Program-made: the position numbers and the translations under genes
NCBI GenBank assembly: GCA_046092445.1
Contig: JBJTDR010000053.1
Span: forward strand, 1 to 64,000
Origin: CAIUPE01 sp046092445
GTDB taxonomy: Bacteria > Pseudomonadota > Alphaproteobacteria > Rhizobiales > Beijerinckiaceae
Length of the DNA stretch: 64,000 nt
Direction: 5' to 3'
The notes under the pieces: generated by a model
Seen by the model: only the letters and a program-made list of their open reading frames with translations
Database searches by the model: none
What the model was told of the DNA's origin: nothing
Shown: positions 7,650 through 18,446 of the stretch, one piece after another
How positions within the stretch are numbered: the stretch's first letter is position 1
Layout: every line of letters begins with the position of its first letter

Positions 7650-8801
7650 ATGAGCACACATTTTGACGACTACGAATTCTTCACCCGCCGCCACCGCCTA
7701 CTCGATGTCATGGAAGCGCGCAAATTGGATGGTATTCTGCTCTTCCAGCAGGAGAGCATGTATTGGCTCACCGGCTATGACACATTCGGCTTCTGCTTTT
7801 TCCAGTGCCTCTATCTCGGTGCCGATGGCCGCATGGCTCTCCTCACCCGCTCCGCAGATCTGCGCCAAGCCAGACACACCTCGATCCTCGACGATGTCCG
7901 CGTCTGGAAAGACGGCAAAAATGCCAATCCCTCGCAGGATCTCGTCGCCATGGTGCGCGATCTCGCAGGCTCCGGCAAAACCCTCGGCGTCGAATTCGAC
8001 AGCTATGGCCTGAGCCATTTCAACGGCAAACGGCTCGAAGACGCCTTCAAAGGCGTTGCAGCGCTGGAAGACGCCTCCGACTGCGTCACCCGCCTGCGCG
8101 CCATCAAGTCCCCCGCCGAAATCGTCTATGTCCGCGAGGCCGCGAAACTATCGGACGCCGCCGACAAAGCCGCCCTGGATGCCATTCGCGCCGGTGCCGA
8201 TGAGGGCCACATCCTCGCCGCCCAGCACAATGCCATCTTCAGCGCCGGTGGCGATTACCCCGGCAACGAGTTCATCATCGGGTCGGGCCGCGATGCGCTG
8301 CTCTGCCGCTACAAAGCCGGTCGCCGCACACTCGATCATGACGACCAGATCACCATCGAATTCGCCGGCACCTTCCGCCATTACCACGCCGCCATCATGC
8401 GCACGGTCGTCGTCGGCAAGCCCCGTCCCCTGCACATCACCTATCACCACGCCGCCGAACAAGCCCTGCTCGCCTGCCAGAGCACGTTGAAACCCGGCGC
8501 AACCGCGGGCGATGTCTTCGCTGCCCACACCCGTATTTTCGACGAGCACGGCCTCTCCTCGCACCGTCTCAACGCCTGCGGCTATTCGCTCGGCGCCAAA
8601 TTCACGCCGTCATGGATGGATTGGCCGATGTTTTACGAGAATAATGACTGGGTGATCGAACCGGGCATGGTCATGTTCGCCCATATGATCCTCATGGACT
8701 CGGAAAGCGAAACAGCCATGTGTCTTGGCCGCACCTATCTCGTCACACCCGACGGCGCCGAACCGCTGAACTGCCCCGATACCGGCTTGTTGGTCCGGTG
8801 A
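7650..8801 (+). CDS. M24-fold (creatinase/prolidase) hydrolase lacking metal ligands
   Basis: A 383-residue protein with the creatinase N-terminal domain (about 1-150, with MYWLTGYDTFGFCFF) and the pita-bread M24 domain (about 155-380). In dinuclear M24 aminopeptidases the ligands are two Asp, one His and two Glu. Here the first Asp is Glu (ITIEFAG), the second is Ala (HAAIMRT), the GHG motif reads ACGYSLG, and the first Glu region reads GMVMFAHM. So the metal site is missing, as in creatinase and ectoine-hydrolase-like members, which cleave C-N bonds without metal. A role in amide or amidine hydrolysis is therefore more likely than Xaa-Pro peptidase. The substrate is not known from context. 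Confidence 0.8.
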   Translation: MSTHFDDYEFFTRRHRLLDVMEARKLDGILLFQQESMYWLTGYDTFGFCFFQCLYLGADGRMALLTRSADLRQARHTSILDDVRVWKDGKNANPSQDLVAMVRDLAGSGKTLGVEFDSYGLSHFNGKRLEDAFKGVAALEDASDCVTRLRAIKSPAEIVYVREAAKLSDAADKAALDAIRAGADEGHILAAQHNAIFSAGGDYPGNEFIIGSGRDALLCRYKAGRRTLDHDDQITIEFAGTFRHYHAAIMRTVVVGKPRPLHITYHHAAEQALLACQSTLKPGATAGDVFAAHTRIFDEHGLSSHRLNACGYSLGAKFTPSWMDWPMFYENNDWVIEPGMVMFAHMILMDSESETAMCLGRTYLVTPDGAEPLNCPDTGLLVR

Positions 8802-8967
8802 CGGAACTCCTCCGCCGGGCCATGGAAAACTTTGCCTTTCCTAACATTGATGTGGGATTGGTGATCTCGATATTGTGACTGCCGGATCAGACTGCTAAAG
8901 CGCTTCATGAAACGGCGTCGCGAGTCGTTTTTGATCCCGAAACGAGAGCTGGAGCCGCATTCTCGCC

Positions 8968-9912
<945 letters not shown>

Positions 9913-9960
9913 AACACGACCCGTCGCCTGATCAGTCAAATCGCCGCCTGACTTTCCCGA

Positions 9961-10386
9961 TCATTCGATCCAAGGATTGATCAGCGCAACGCGCGTTTTT
10001 GCAAAATCCTCAGTATTGAGCGTCACCAGCGTCAACCCGAACTGAAGCGCCGTCGCGGCAATGATCAAATCGGGTTGACTGAACGTATGGCCTATCCTGC
10101 GCCCGTCTTCGACCAGCATCCGCCAACGAACCATCACATCCTCGGAAACAGGCAGAATTTGCTGGCTGAATTCCGGTCGAAGTCGAAACTCGAACCAATC
10201 GGTCAACTCGGCCCGCCGTGCAGGCTCGGAAATCATTTCGATACCGAAGCGAATTTCGGCAAATGTTACCGAGCTCACAAATAATTCTGACGCAGGTTTG
10301 TTTTTGAGAAACGCCAGTACTTTGGCGTCCGGTCGCGGTCGCCGTGTTTCAGACAGTATATTTGTATCGAGCAGAAAACCACTCAC
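9961..10386 (-). CDS. PIN-domain toxin (FitB/VapC type)
   Basis: A 141-residue PIN domain with intact acidic residues D7 (LLDTNILSE), E44 (TFAEIRFGIE), D106 (QPDLIIAATA) and D127 (NTEDF). The form LLDTNILSE and the length place it with the FitB/StbB branch of VapC toxins, predicted RNases. It overlaps its antitoxin gene by 4 bases (the antitoxin is translated first), the usual arrangement. It is unrelated in detail to the vapC at 3.7 kb, so the window carries two independent PIN modules. Confidence 0.9.
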   Translation of the reverse strand: MSGFLLDTNILSETRRPRPDAKVLAFLKNKPASELFVSSVTFAEIRFGIEMISEPARRAELTDWFEFRLRPEFSQQILPVSEDVMVRWRMLVEDGRRIGHTFSQPDLIIAATALQFGLTLVTLNTEDFAKTRVALINPWIE

Positions 10387-10682
10387 AAATCGACTGCCCG
10401 AACCGGCATGGCACTACCCTGCGGTGCAAGATCAATCTCCCGATAGGGCGAGGCTTGCAGGGCAGCGATCAGAGAATCGCCTGTCTTCTCGCCTGCCATT
10501 CGTTTGAAAGTTTCAGCGGAAACCACAACCACTTCATCGCGGCCATGCACTGTCACCGTCTGCGGCCCGTCACTCTGAACACGGCGAACCAACTCGCTGA
10601 AACGCGCTTTGGCATCCTGCAATGGCCAACGATGCCGTACACCGGTCTTGTCCATCAAAGGGGGGCGAGATAATCTGGTCAT
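10383..10682 (-). CDS. Phd/YefM-type antitoxin
   Basis: A 99-residue protein with the Phd/YefM pattern: WPLQDAKARFSELVRRV (DNA-binding and dimer helix), then PQTVTVHGRDEVVVVSAETFKRM, then a variable tail that should wrap the toxin. An in-frame ATG ten codons in (10655) is a possible alternative start. It lies directly upstream of the PIN toxin gene and should repress the shared promoter. Phd-type antitoxins are commonly paired with FitB-like PIN toxins. Confidence 0.9.
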   Translation of the reverse strand: MTRLSRPPLMDKTGVRHRWPLQDAKARFSELVRRVQSDGPQTVTVHGRDEVVVVSAETFKRMAGEKTGDSLIAALQASPYREIDLAPQGSAMPVRAVDL

Positions 10683-10824
10683 ACTGACTAGATATCATAA
10701 CTGCATCCTGCAAATCAAGGACAAGTCTGCGATCAGATATTCATCCCTTTGACGCGCCGAATTCGCTCGTAAACCCCCAAGAAAAAATTGGCCTCACGGG
10801 GCTTCAATCCATTATAAGAGCGGA

Positions 10825-11412
10825 ATGAACCCGAAAAGCACGCAATCGCCCCTTGATAGCCTCACTGTCACCGCCCGCAAGGTCGCGGAAAAGGGCCCGC
10901 CGCCTGTTGATCAATGGCACCCGGCCTATTGTGGCGAGATCGATATGCGGATCGCCTCCGACGGCACATGGTTTTATCTCGGCACGCCGATTGGCCGCCC
11001 CGCCCTCGTCAAGCTCTTCGCCTCGATCCTGCGCAAAGACCCTGAACGCCACGTCCTCGTCACCCCCGTCGAAATGGTCGGCATTCAGGTCGATGATGCC
11101 CCCTTCCTTGCGGTTGCCATGGATATCGTGACCGGCGAAAACGGCCAGTCCCTGATCTTCCGGACAAATGTCGATGACCGCGTCACGGCCGGTCCCGACC
11201 ACCCGATCCGTTTCGAGGAGGAGGCCACAGGCGGCCTCAAACCCTATATCCTCGTCCGCGGCGGCTTGTGGGCCAAGGTCGCGCGCCCCGTCTTCTACGA
11301 TCTGATGGAACTGGGCGAGGAACGCGAGATCAAACATCAAGCCATGTTCGGCCTCACCTCGAACGGCGCGTTCTTCCCGATGATGGAAGTAGAAAAGCTC
11401 GGAGCCCGATGA
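10825..11412 (+). CDS. DUF1285 family protein
   Basis: A 195-residue cytoplasmic protein with the DUF1285 layout: WHPAYCGEIDMRIASDGTWFY near residues 32-52, GRPALVKLFASILRKD, and a C-terminal part with GLWAKVARPVFYDLMELG. The biochemical function of the family is unknown. It is the first gene of a four-gene operon in which every junction overlaps by the 4-base type (ATGA or GTGA), with a nudix pyrophosphatase, a small membrane protein and a CCA-adding enzyme. That conserved alphaproteobacterial arrangement hints at a link to nucleotide or tRNA metabolism. Confidence 0.88.
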   Translation: MNPKSTQSPLDSLTVTARKVAEKGPPPVDQWHPAYCGEIDMRIASDGTWFYLGTPIGRPALVKLFASILRKDPERHVLVTPVEMVGIQVDDAPFLAVAMDIVTGENGQSLIFRTNVDDRVTAGPDHPIRFEEEATGGLKPYILVRGGLWAKVARPVFYDLMELGEEREIKHQAMFGLTSNGAFFPMMEVEKLGAR

Positions 11413-12080
11413 AAGCCCCCACGGCCCTCCCGCAGGAGACATTGTTTTCAATCGACGCTGTTCGCGCCCGCGCCCTGAACGCGCTGACACTCGAACCAGC
11501 CGCCGATCTCTTTGATCCCGCAATCATCCCGAGCGTCGGGGATCACCAACTCGCAGGCTATGTGCCGACACTCGCCGATCAAGCCCGCCGCCCTGCCGCC
11601 GTTCTCATTCCTGTCATCGCACGCGGTGATGAGGCTTCGATCATCCTGACACGACGTGCATCCCATCTGAAAGACCATGCCGGGCAGGTCGCATTTCCCG
11701 GCGGCAAGATCGACGCCGCCGACGCCTCCCCCCTCGCAACCGCGCTCCGCGAAGCGGACGAGGAGATCGGCCTTGCAAGCCATCACGTCACCCCCCTCGG
11801 ATTTCTCGATCCCTACCTCTCCGCCACCGGCTTCCGGATCATCCCCGTCATGGCACTCGTTGCGGACACCGCACAGTTCCAACCCAATGCGGCGGAAGTC
11901 GAAGCCGTTTTCGAGGTTCCGCTCCGCTTTCTGATGGACCCGTCAAACCATCAGCAACATTCGGCGGAATGGCGCGGTGCCATCCGGAAATATTATGCAA
12001 TTCCGTATGAAACACATTATATATGGGGTGTCACCGCAGGCATTCTGCGCAATCTTTACGAGAGGCTATACGCGGCATGA
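11409..12080 (+). CDS. Nudix hydrolase, CoA pyrophosphatase-like
   Basis: A 223-residue protein with a nudix box (GGKIDAADASPLATALREADEEIGL at about residues 97-121; fits G-x5-E-x7-REUxEExGU with one insertion) preceded by HLKDHAGQVAFPGG, the pattern of the NudL/YeaB CoA pyrophosphatase group. These cut CoA into 3',5'-ADP and phosphopantetheine. The start at 11409 overlaps the DUF1285 stop as ATGA; the frame is open further upstream but inside DUF1285. Substrate assignment is by family resemblance only. Confidence 0.9.
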   Translation: MKAPTALPQETLFSIDAVRARALNALTLEPAADLFDPAIIPSVGDHQLAGYVPTLADQARRPAAVLIPVIARGDEASIILTRRASHLKDHAGQVAFPGGKIDAADASPLATALREADEEIGLASHHVTPLGFLDPYLSATGFRIIPVMALVADTAQFQPNAAEVEAVFEVPLRFLMDPSNHQQHSAEWRGAIRKYYAIPYETHYIWGVTAGILRNLYERLYAA

Positions 12081-12334
12081 TCCGCATTGCATTTGAATCA
12101 CTCGTGCTTTTCCTGATCCCGTTCGCGCTTTTTGCGGGATGGTTGATGCTCAGCAAAAAATCCGCCTTCGATCCCGAGCATTGGAGCAAACCGTTTCTGA
12201 TCCTTATTATGTCCGGTCTGGTCCTGATCGCGGTGTCCTTTGTGCTCTCCGGCGTTTTCGCCAAGCGCCATCTCGACACCTATATTCCGGCGCACATGGA
12301 AAACGGCAAATTCGTTCCGGGCGGCTTTAAGTGA
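12077..12334 (+). CDS. DUF6111-type small membrane protein
   Basis: An 85-residue protein with two membrane helices (about 7-26 and 41-61) and a short hydrophilic tail ending PAHMENGKFVPGGFK. The ATG at 12077 overlaps the nudix stop (ATGA) and its own stop overlaps the next start (GTGA), so it is translated with the operon. Small proteins of this kind sit between the nudix and CCA genes in many alphaproteobacteria. Function is unknown. Confidence 0.8.
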   Translation: MIRIAFESLVLFLIPFALFAGWLMLSKKSAFDPEHWSKPFLILIMSGLVLIAVSFVLSGVFAKRHLDTYIPAHMENGKFVPGGFK

Positions 12335-13560
12335 CCACCCCGCCCGCGCGCATCCCGATGACCGGCCTGCTCGCCGCCAACTCCCTGCGCCGCCTGCTCG
12401 ATCTTCTGTCTCGGGACGGTGACACCGCCTATATTGTCGGCGGTGCGGTCAGAAATGCCCTTTTCGGTCGCCCCATCCATGAAATCGACATCGCCACTTC
12501 GGCCACTCCGTCTCTCGTCATGGCCCGGGCAGAAAGTGCGGGCTTCAAAACAATCCCGACCGGGATCGACCACGGCACCGTCACCGTCATGGTCGACCAC
12601 ACACCCTATGAAGTCACCACTTTCCGCAGCGACATCGCCACAGATGGGCGCCGCGCAACCGTGCTCTTCGGGCGCGACATCCTGACCGACGCCGAGCGGC
12701 GCGATTTCACCATCCACAGCCTTTACGCGGATCAGGATGGCGTGATCATCGATCTCGTCGGCGGCTTGGCCGATATCGCCGCCCGCCGCGTCCGCTTCAT
12801 CGGCGATCCGATTGCCCGAATCCGCGAGGATTATCTCCGCATTCTGCGCTTTTTCCGCTTCCAGTCCGACTATGCCGAAGGCGCTCCCGATGCCGCGGCC
12901 CTTGCGGCCTCAAAATCGGAGCAGAACGGCCTCGACACCCTCTCCCGCGAGCGCATCCGCGCCGAATTCCTCAAAATCCTCTGTTCCCGCCGCGCGGTTG
13001 AAACCGTAGCCCTGATGGCGGAGACAGGCATTCTGCCCCATGTCATCGATCAATCCCCCGATATCAATACGCTCCGGCACCTCGTCGCCTTCCATCCCGC
13101 ATCCGACGCCATTCTCCGCCTGGCATCACTTGCCGTCCGCTCTGTCCCCGAATGCGAATCGCTGCGCGACAAATTGCGCCTGTCCAATAACGAATTCGCT
13201 ACCCTGAAAGCGATCGCAACCGCGCTTCCCGCTCTCCCCGACACACCCGAACGCGCCCCGCCCCGGCAACTCCGTGCGCTCGCCTATCGTCACGGCCATA
13301 CCTACGCGCTCGACGCGCTGCGGATCAAACGCGCCATGCACGGCGCGACCGTGCCCGATTCCATCCGCACCCTCATCGAAAGCGCCCCCGACTCCTGCCC
13401 CTTCACCGGCGCGATGCTGCTCGCAACAGGCCTCGCCCCGGGCCGGCACATCGGCAAAATCATCACCGCCGCAGAGACCGAATGGATCGCGCAGGATTTC
13501 CCGTCCGACCCCGCAACCCGCGACACCATCCTCGCAAACGCCGTCAAACAGCACGCCTGA
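12331..13560 (+). CDS. cca: CCA tRNA nucleotidyltransferase / poly(A) polymerase family
   Basis: A 409-residue class II nucleotidyltransferase that adds or repairs the CCA end of tRNA. The catalytic head is at about residues 30-60 (AYIVGGAVRNALFGRPIHEI, then DIATSA), followed by RRDFTIHSLYAD and the neck motif RIREDYLRILRFFRFQ. In most relatives the catalytic pair is Asp-x-Asp; here the first carboxylate is Glu (HEID). The start is GTG at 12331, overlapping the previous stop. It closes the DUF1285-nudix-DUF6111-cca operon. Whether it adds CCA or A only cannot be told, but the one tRNA gene in this window encodes its own CCA, so repair is a plausible main role. Confidence 0.92.
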   Translation: MTTPPARIPMTGLLAANSLRRLLDLLSRDGDTAYIVGGAVRNALFGRPIHEIDIATSATPSLVMARAESAGFKTIPTGIDHGTVTVMVDHTPYEVTTFRSDIATDGRRATVLFGRDILTDAERRDFTIHSLYADQDGVIIDLVGGLADIAARRVRFIGDPIARIREDYLRILRFFRFQSDYAEGAPDAAALAASKSEQNGLDTLSRERIRAEFLKILCSRRAVETVALMAETGILPHVIDQSPDINTLRHLVAFHPASDAILRLASLAVRSVPECESLRDKLRLSNNEFATLKAIATALPALPDTPERAPPRQLRALAYRHGHTYALDALRIKRAMHGATVPDSIRTLIESAPDSCPFTGAMLLATGLAPGRHIGKIITAAETEWIAQDFPSDPATRDTILANAVKQHA

Positions 13561-13703
13561 GTGATTAGAGTGTTCATGTCCCCGGATAAGCATCTGCCCC
13601 CGCCTTGCTTTCGCCGCGAAAAGGCAACACGGTAAAACCAATTCACGTTCGCCGCCGTATTCTCCTCGGGCGGCCCTGACCCGCGACACCAGAAGGAAGA
13701 CCG

Positions 13704-14702
<999 letters not shown>

Positions 14703-14713
14703 AGCATCGCCCG

Positions 14714-15646
14714 ATGGCCCAGCTCCAGCATCCGGTTCAAGATCATGCACCGCAAACGCGAAAAATCATTGCGGAAGCGCGGACGCTGGCCTCCCGCCTG
14801 CCGAAACTCATGCTCGACGCCCGCCACATCGCCTCCACCCTCTCCCACGGCCTGCACGGCCGCCGTCGCGCCGGACCGGGCGAGACCTTCTGGCAATTCC
14901 GCCCCTTCACCGCGGGCGAACCCGCCCAGAGGATTGACTGGCGCCGCTCCGCCCGCGACGATACCCGCCTGTTCATCCGTGACCGCGAATGGGAAGCCGC
15001 CCGCACGCTCTCCCTCTGGATAGACCGCTCCCCCTCCATGGCCTTCAAATCCCGTCTATCACAAGTCACGAAAGAAGACCGCGCCCTCACCCTCGGCCTC
15101 GCACTCGCCCGGATGCTCGTTGCCGGCGGCGAGAAAGTCGGCCTCATCGGGCTCATGCCGCCCCTCGCCTCGCGTCACATCATCGAGCGCATGGCCGACG
15201 CCCTTCTGGCTGATCGCGCGCCTTCCGCCGAAATGCCCGAAATTCTCCCCCTCCCCGCCCGGTCGGAAGGCATCCTCATCGGCGACCTCCTGCTCCCCAC
15301 CGAGACCATCGCCACCACGCTGACAGCACTCGCCGCCCAAGGTGCGCTCGGCCACCTCATCCGCATCGTCGATCCGGTCGAGGAAACCTTCCCCTTTTCC
15401 GGTGAAACCGAACTCGTCGAAACCGTCGGCCAAACCCCCTTCTTCATCGGCAATGCCGCCGATTTCCGCGCGCGCTACATAGCGCACATGGCCGGTCACG
15501 ATGCCGCATTGCGGATGCTGGCAGCGCGCCATGGCTGGACCTATCAAATCCACCACACTGACAAACCCGCCACCGACGCCCTGCGCGCGCTCATGATGCG
15601 GCTCTCCCCCGGCCAAGGCTCCGCCGCAACCAGCTTGAGAGCGTAG
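14714..15646 (+). CDS. DUF58 domain protein
   Basis: A 310-residue protein with the DUF58 signature: GLHGRRRAGPGETFWQFRPF, then AQRIDWRRSARDD, RLFIRDREWEAA, then LWIDRSPSM that begins a VWA-like fold with a DxSxS-like metal site (DRSPS). It carries no membrane segments. DUF58 proteins are regularly encoded beside MoxR and are its likely client. It is 11 bases downstream of moxR and 4 bases before the DUF4159 gene. Confidence 0.92.
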   Translation: MAQLQHPVQDHAPQTRKIIAEARTLASRLPKLMLDARHIASTLSHGLHGRRRAGPGETFWQFRPFTAGEPAQRIDWRRSARDDTRLFIRDREWEAARTLSLWIDRSPSMAFKSRLSQVTKEDRALTLGLALARMLVAGGEKVGLIGLMPPLASRHIIERMADALLADRAPSAEMPEILPLPARSEGILIGDLLLPTETIATTLTALAAQGALGHLIRIVDPVEETFPFSGETELVETVGQTPFFIGNAADFRARYIAHMAGHDAALRMLAARHGWTYQIHHTDKPATDALRALMMRLSPGQGSAATSLRA

Positions 15647-15650
15647 CGCC

Positions 15651-18443
15651 ATGTGGGGATTGCCTTTAGCGTTCACGATTCCCTTGGCGCTCCTCGCTTT
15701 GGCGCTCCTGCCCGTGCTCTATTTTCTGCTGCGCGCCTCCCCGCCGCGCCCGCACACGCTCCGCTTCCCGCCGCTCCCCCTGATCCGCGACCTCGTGCCC
15801 GAAGCCAGCGAACCGAAACGGATGCCGCCATGGCTCCTCTGGCTGCGCCTCCTCATCATGGCCCTGATTATTCTGGCGATGTCCGGCCCCGTCTGGGCAC
15901 CCGAACGCGCAACATTGGAGCGCGACGGCCCCGTTCTGCTCCTCCTCGATTCCGGCTGGGCCTCCGCCCCCGACTGGGCCGCCCGCCAATCCGCCGCCGA
16001 GACCATCATCAACGAAGCCCAGCGGACCGGCCGCACCATCGGCATGGTCGCACTCGCCTCTGCGCCCGCACCAATTACCCTTCTCGCGCCCGGCGACGTT
16101 CTCGAAAAAATCCGCGCGCTCAAACCCTCGGCCCTGATGCCGGCACGCGACACCCACCTTGAGACGATTGCCGCCTTCGTCCGCGAACACGCCCCGTCCG
16201 AAGCCATCTGGATCACCGACGGCCTGACAAGCACCCCCGACGATCCCTTCGCCACCCGCCTTTCCGCAACGCTCGCCCCCGCCTCCCTCACCCTCCTCGA
16301 TACGGGAACCCGCACCCGGAACGCGATTGCAGGCATCGAGAATTCCGCGGAAGGCTTCACCATCCGCATCATCCGTCCAAAGGATAATCTTGCCACCTCC
16401 GGTCGCCTCATCGTCCGCGACACGCGCGGCACCTCCTTGGGCGAAGCGCCCTATCTCTTTGCCGACAACGAGACCGAGATTTCAGCCAAACTCGCTTTAC
16501 CCCCCGATCTCCGCAATGAAAGCACCTCGATTGAACTCGTCGGCACCAAATCGGCCGGTGCCGTGGCACTCCTCGATGACAGCAATCATCGCCGCCGTGT
16601 CGGCATTGTGTCGGGATCAACCGTCGATATCTCCCAGCCCCTTTTGTCGCCGACATGGTATGTATCCCGTGCGCTCGCACCCTTCGCCGATCTGCGCGAA
16701 CCCCGCCAGGGCATCACGGACGCAATCGCCACATTGCTCGATGAAAAAGTTTCGGTACTGGTTCTCGCCGATATCGGTGCCTTGCCCGACGAACTCACGG
16801 CACGCCTTGAAACCTTCCTCACCGGGGGCGGCGTGATCCTGCGCTTCGCCGGAGCGCGCCTCGCCGCCGACGACGACCCTCTCGTCCCCGTCCGACTCCG
16901 ACGTGGCGGCCGGACACTTGGCGGCGCACTCGCTTGGGATACCCCGAAAACCCTGGCACAATTCGAGGAAACAAGCCCGTTCTACGGCCTTGTCCCGCCA
17001 AAGGAAGTCGCCATTTCACGCCAATTACTGGCCGAACCCGAGGCGGATCTGCCACGGAAAACATGGGCCATGCTCGAGGACAACACCCCGATTGTCACCG
17101 CCGAGCGTCGCGGCAAAGGCTATCTCGTCCTCATTCACGTCACCGCCGACACCTCATGGTCAAGCCTGCCGATCTCGGGCCTGTTCGTCGAGATGCTGCG
17201 CCGCATCGTCGCGCTTTCCACCACCTCGGGCACCTCGCAAGAAAGCGGCGATGTCCGCACAAAGCCGCTACCACCCCTCAAAATCCTGAACGGTTACGGC
17301 GTTTTGGAGCCCCCACCCCCGACCCTCAATCCGGTGCCGCCCAACACTCCGTTGGTCCCCGCACTCGCGACACCCCCCGGCCTCTATGGCGACCCTGCAA
17401 AATACGTCGCCATCAATCCGCTCGGCCCGAAAGACACGCTCCATTCCCTCAACCTTCAAAGCCCGGGCCTGCGTCTGCTGCCGCTATCACGCCCCCAACC
17501 GGTTGAGCTCCGCAGCTGGCTTCTGGTCATGGCAGCAATCGGATTTGCCATTGACTCGCTGGCTGTCCTCCTCCTCTCCGGCTACCGCCTTGGTCGTCGG
17601 CCAATCACACTCTTCCTCCTCGCCGCCTGTCTCGGCGCAGCCTCTCTCGCCTTGCCTGATCATGCCCGTGCCGAAACAACCGCCCTCAGCCCGAAGGATA
17701 CCGAAGGCGCATTGAAAACCCGCCTCGCTTACATTGTGACGGGTGATGCTGCGATCGACGAAATCAGCCGGGCAGGACTTCAGGGCCTCTCCGACTTCGT
17801 ACGCGACAAGACATCCTTCGAGCCCGCCGATCCCGTTGGTGTCGATCTCCTGCGCGATGAACTGGCCGTCTATCCCCTGCTCTACTGGCCGATCATCGCC
17901 ACCCGCCCCCCGCCCGATGACGCGGCCATGCGCCGCCTCGGCAATTTCATGCAAGGCGGCGGAATCGTGATTTTCGACACACGGGACGCAGCCAGCTCGA
18001 AAACCGGTTTCGACACCACACCCGAGACGCGCGCTTTGCGGATGATCCTCGCCGGCATGTCCGTGCCCGATCTCGAACCCCTCCCGCCCGATCACGTTCT
18101 GACGAAGGCCTTCTATCTGATCGACCGGATTCCTGGGCGCTATGCCACAGGCACAACATGGATCGAAGCGACAGCCCCCGTCACGTCCGGCACACAGGAA
18201 CCGGCGCAACCCGTCCGCGCTGGAGACAGCGTCTCGCCCGTCCTGATCACAGGCAATGATCTTGCCGCCGCATGGGCAACCGACCGGCGCGGCGAACCGC
18301 TATTTCCCCTCGACCAATCCATGCCGCGTCAGCGCGACATGGCCTTCCGCGCCGGCGTCAACATCGTCATGTACGCCCTCACCGGAAACTACAAAGCCGA
18401 TCAGGTTCACGTTCCCGCTCTGCTCGAACGGTTGGGGAACTAG
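15651..18443 (+). CDS. Large membrane protein, BatA-type N-terminus and DUF4159 C-terminus
   Basis: A 930-residue protein. Residues 1-80 have two membrane helices in the pattern of the aerotolerance (BatA) N-terminal domain, with the cytoplasmic loop RFPPLPLIRDLV. A VWA-like region follows (LLLLDSGWA). After about residue 620 there are further membrane helices and a segment that looks like a signal-type helix (LFLLAACLGAASLALPDHARA), and then a C-terminal DUF4159 domain (about 690-925) with GNFMQGGGIVIFDTRD and FYLIDRIPGRYA. DUF4159 resembles a glutamine-amidotransferase-like fold. It belongs to the MoxR cluster and probably forms an envelope complex with its neighbours. The molecular role is unknown. 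Confidence 0.85.
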   Translation: MWGLPLAFTIPLALLALALLPVLYFLLRASPPRPHTLRFPPLPLIRDLVPEASEPKRMPPWLLWLRLLIMALIILAMSGPVWAPERATLERDGPVLLLLDSGWASAPDWAARQSAAETIINEAQRTGRTIGMVALASAPAPITLLAPGDVLEKIRALKPSALMPARDTHLETIAAFVREHAPSEAIWITDGLTSTPDDPFATRLSATLAPASLTLLDTGTRTRNAIAGIENSAEGFTIRIIRPKDNLATSGRLIVRDTRGTSLGEAPYLFADNETEISAKLALPPDLRNESTSIELVGTKSAGAVALLDDSNHRRRVGIVSGSTVDISQPLLSPTWYVSRALAPFADLREPRQGITDAIATLLDEKVSVLVLADIGALPDELTARLETFLTGGGVILRFAGARLAADDDPLVPVRLRRGGRTLGGALAWDTPKTLAQFEETSPFYGLVPPKEVAISRQLLAEPEADLPRKTWAMLEDNTPIVTAERRGKGYLVLIHVTADTSWSSLPISGLFVEMLRRIVALSTTSGTSQESGDVRTKPLPPLKILNGYGVLEPPPPTLNPVPPNTPLVPALATPPGLYGDPAKYVAINPLGPKDTLHSLNLQSPGLRLLPLSRPQPVELRSWLLVMAAIGFAIDSLAVLLLSGYRLGRRPITLFLLAACLGAASLALPDHARAETTALSPKDTEGALKTRLAYIVTGDAAIDEISRAGLQGLSDFVRDKTSFEPADPVGVDLLRDELAVYPLLYWPIIATRPPPDDAAMRRLGNFMQGGGIVIFDTRDAASSKTGFDTTPETRALRMILAGMSVPDLEPLPPDHVLTKAFYLIDRIPGRYATGTTWIEATAPVTSGTQEPAQPVRAGDSVSPVLITGNDLAAAWATDRRGEPLFPLDQSMPRQRDMAFRAGVNIVMYALTGNYKADQVHVPALLERLGN

Positions 18444-18446
18444 ACC

